Origin: a virus
Length of the DNA stretch: 64,000 bases
IMG/VR virus record: IMGVR_UViG_3300043444_000196
Coordinates: 1 to 64,000 of that record
Direction: 5' to 3' (one strand)
How positions within the stretch are numbered: position 1 is the first letter of the stretch; the number at the start of each line of letters is the position of its first letter. The notes under the pieces are model-generated. The model saw only the letters and a list, made by a program, of their open reading frames with translations, did not search any database and was not told the origin of the DNA. Made by a program: the position numbers and the translations under genes. Positions 63,300 through 64,000 of the stretch are shown here, piece after piece.

Positions 63300-64000
63300 T
63301 CAGTAATATGCCCCGCGACGGGACTTCACGAAGACCTCATTATCTTCCTTGTCCGTGTGTAGGCGCAACAAGCCGCCTTTGCGCACACGCGCCAGTGCCA
63401 ATGTCATGGCGTCAACCTCGTCGTCGTGCTCGCCCGCCGGGAAGGCCAAAATCTCCTCCACCGTCTGGGACGCCCATGCCGTTTCCGGGAACCAAACCTG
63501 CCCCGAGGCGAACATATCGGCCACGGCGTTCAGACGCGCAATCTTGTCTTGGCCCTTGCCCGGGCTGAAGTCCTGCACAAATATGCCGCTGCGGCGCATC
63601 TCGTCAATCAGCGGCTGGCCAGACGCCTTGGCTTCCACCACAACGCTGTCGGGTTCCCAGTCTTCGTACTGTTCGTGGGCCATCTTCTTGAGCTCCGGGA
63701 ACTCGTACTTGCCCTTGACCTTGTTGAGCAGGATCACGTTGGTGGAGTTGTTGTCCTCCTCGTTGACCCACACACCCCACGTATGGCACACAGAAAAGTC
63801 CGAGCGCTCCTTGGTCGTGAGCGCCGTATCGTAGGCCTGCACAATAAAGTCGCACTGCGGGGGCGTCTCGTGCGGCCACCACCTGATCCAGTCACGCTTG
63901 ATGATGGCGGCTTCGGCAGCCGTGGGGTTCTGCTGGTACTGGGCATACCACTGCCACATGATGTGGTGCATCGACGCCCGAGTTTTCTGCAGGGCCTCCA
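63300..64000 (-). CDS. large terminase subunit, C-terminal nuclease part (partial)
   Basis: The frame stays open to the right edge, so the ATPase half is missing. RNase-H-like nuclease: QAYDTALTTKERSDFS with the first Asp, SVVVEAKASGQPLIDEMRR with the central acidic residue, and HDDEVDAMTLALARV with the last Asp. It cuts concatemeric DNA during packaging. Packaging type (cos, pac or direct repeats) cannot be judged without the rest. Confidence 0.9.
   Translation of the reverse strand, partial: EALQKTRASMHHIMWQWYAQYQQNPTAAEAAIIKRDWIRWWPHETPPQCDFIVQAYDTALTTKERSDFSVCHTWGVWVNEEDNNSTNVILLNKVKGKYEFPELKKMAHEQYEDWEPDSVVVEAKASGQPLIDEMRRSGIFVQDFSPGKGQDKIARLNAVADMFASGQVWFPETAWASQTVEEILAFPAGEHDDEVDAMTLALARVRKGGLLRLHTDKEDNEVFVKSRRGAYY

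Noticed and set aside
1-64000. tRNA genes, integrase or att sites
   Set aside because: No cloverleaf-like sequence or integrase motif was found by eye; a tRNA-finder run would settle this.

Overview
The window is one contiguous piece of a tailed double-stranded DNA bacteriophage genome, cut at both ends: a partial DNA-binding gene at base 2 and a partial large terminase at base 64000. Gene density is very high, stop/start overlaps of the ATGA type are common, and there are no tRNA, rRNA, CRISPR or insertion-sequence signals. No tail sheath or classical tape-measure gene is recognisable, while a long portal, several adaptor proteins, a P22-gp10-like stabilisation protein and a 2007-residue polyvalent protein are present, so I infer a podovirus-like virion. 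The host cannot be read from the sequence. An rRNA-type boxA leader and protein types common in Burkholderiales phages make a freshwater betaproteobacterium a reasonable but weak guess.

Layout. Bases 1-28604 are on the + strand and hold early/replication functions. Bases 1-17000 carry about 40 small genes, most without known function. They include a tandem array of small paralogous proteins (1318-3796, with later copies at 5918 and 9945). They also include three spaced genes that look like one machine: a MoxR-type AAA+ ATPase (4857), a metallopeptidase-VWA protein (7619) and a DUF3150-like protein (11412). All three start from an almost identical leader, AAGGAAACACCATG. From 17.1 to 28.6 kb lie the DNA-metabolism genes: DUF3310, VRR-NUC nuclease, HNH nuclease, family A DNA polymerase, Cas4-like nuclease, a second HNH, an SNF2-type helicase, an SSB-like protein, an HTH protein and an AEP primase/SF3-like helicase.

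Bases 28601-64000 are on the - strand and hold the virion and lysis genes. Reading right to left they are: terminase, portal, GroES-like protein, scaffold, capsid proteins, a terminator, an HNH gene, a promoter, small basic and adaptor proteins, tail fibres with an embedded 2OG-Fe(II) oxygenase, lysis genes, stabilisation protein, and four large Gly/Ala/Gln-rich proteins ending with the 2007-residue protein. The two transcription units meet head-on, with stop codons overlapping at 28601-28604.

Main unexplained signals. (1) A 12-bp palindrome, TCTAANNTTAGA, occurs 14 times perfectly and twice with one mismatch between 213 and 21837; I found no full copy in the remaining 42 kb. It falls in intergenic DNA and in coding DNA, is read in all three frames, and in one frame supplies stop codons. 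It therefore behaves as a DNA site rather than a protein motif. (2) A perfect sigma-70 promoter (701-729) leads into a gene-poor region with a boxB-like hairpin followed by an rrn-type boxA, suggesting host-factor antitermination of the early operon. (3) The small-protein array and the three-gene ATPase/VWA module sit in the same region as the palindromes. Names given below without a recognised domain are descriptions only.
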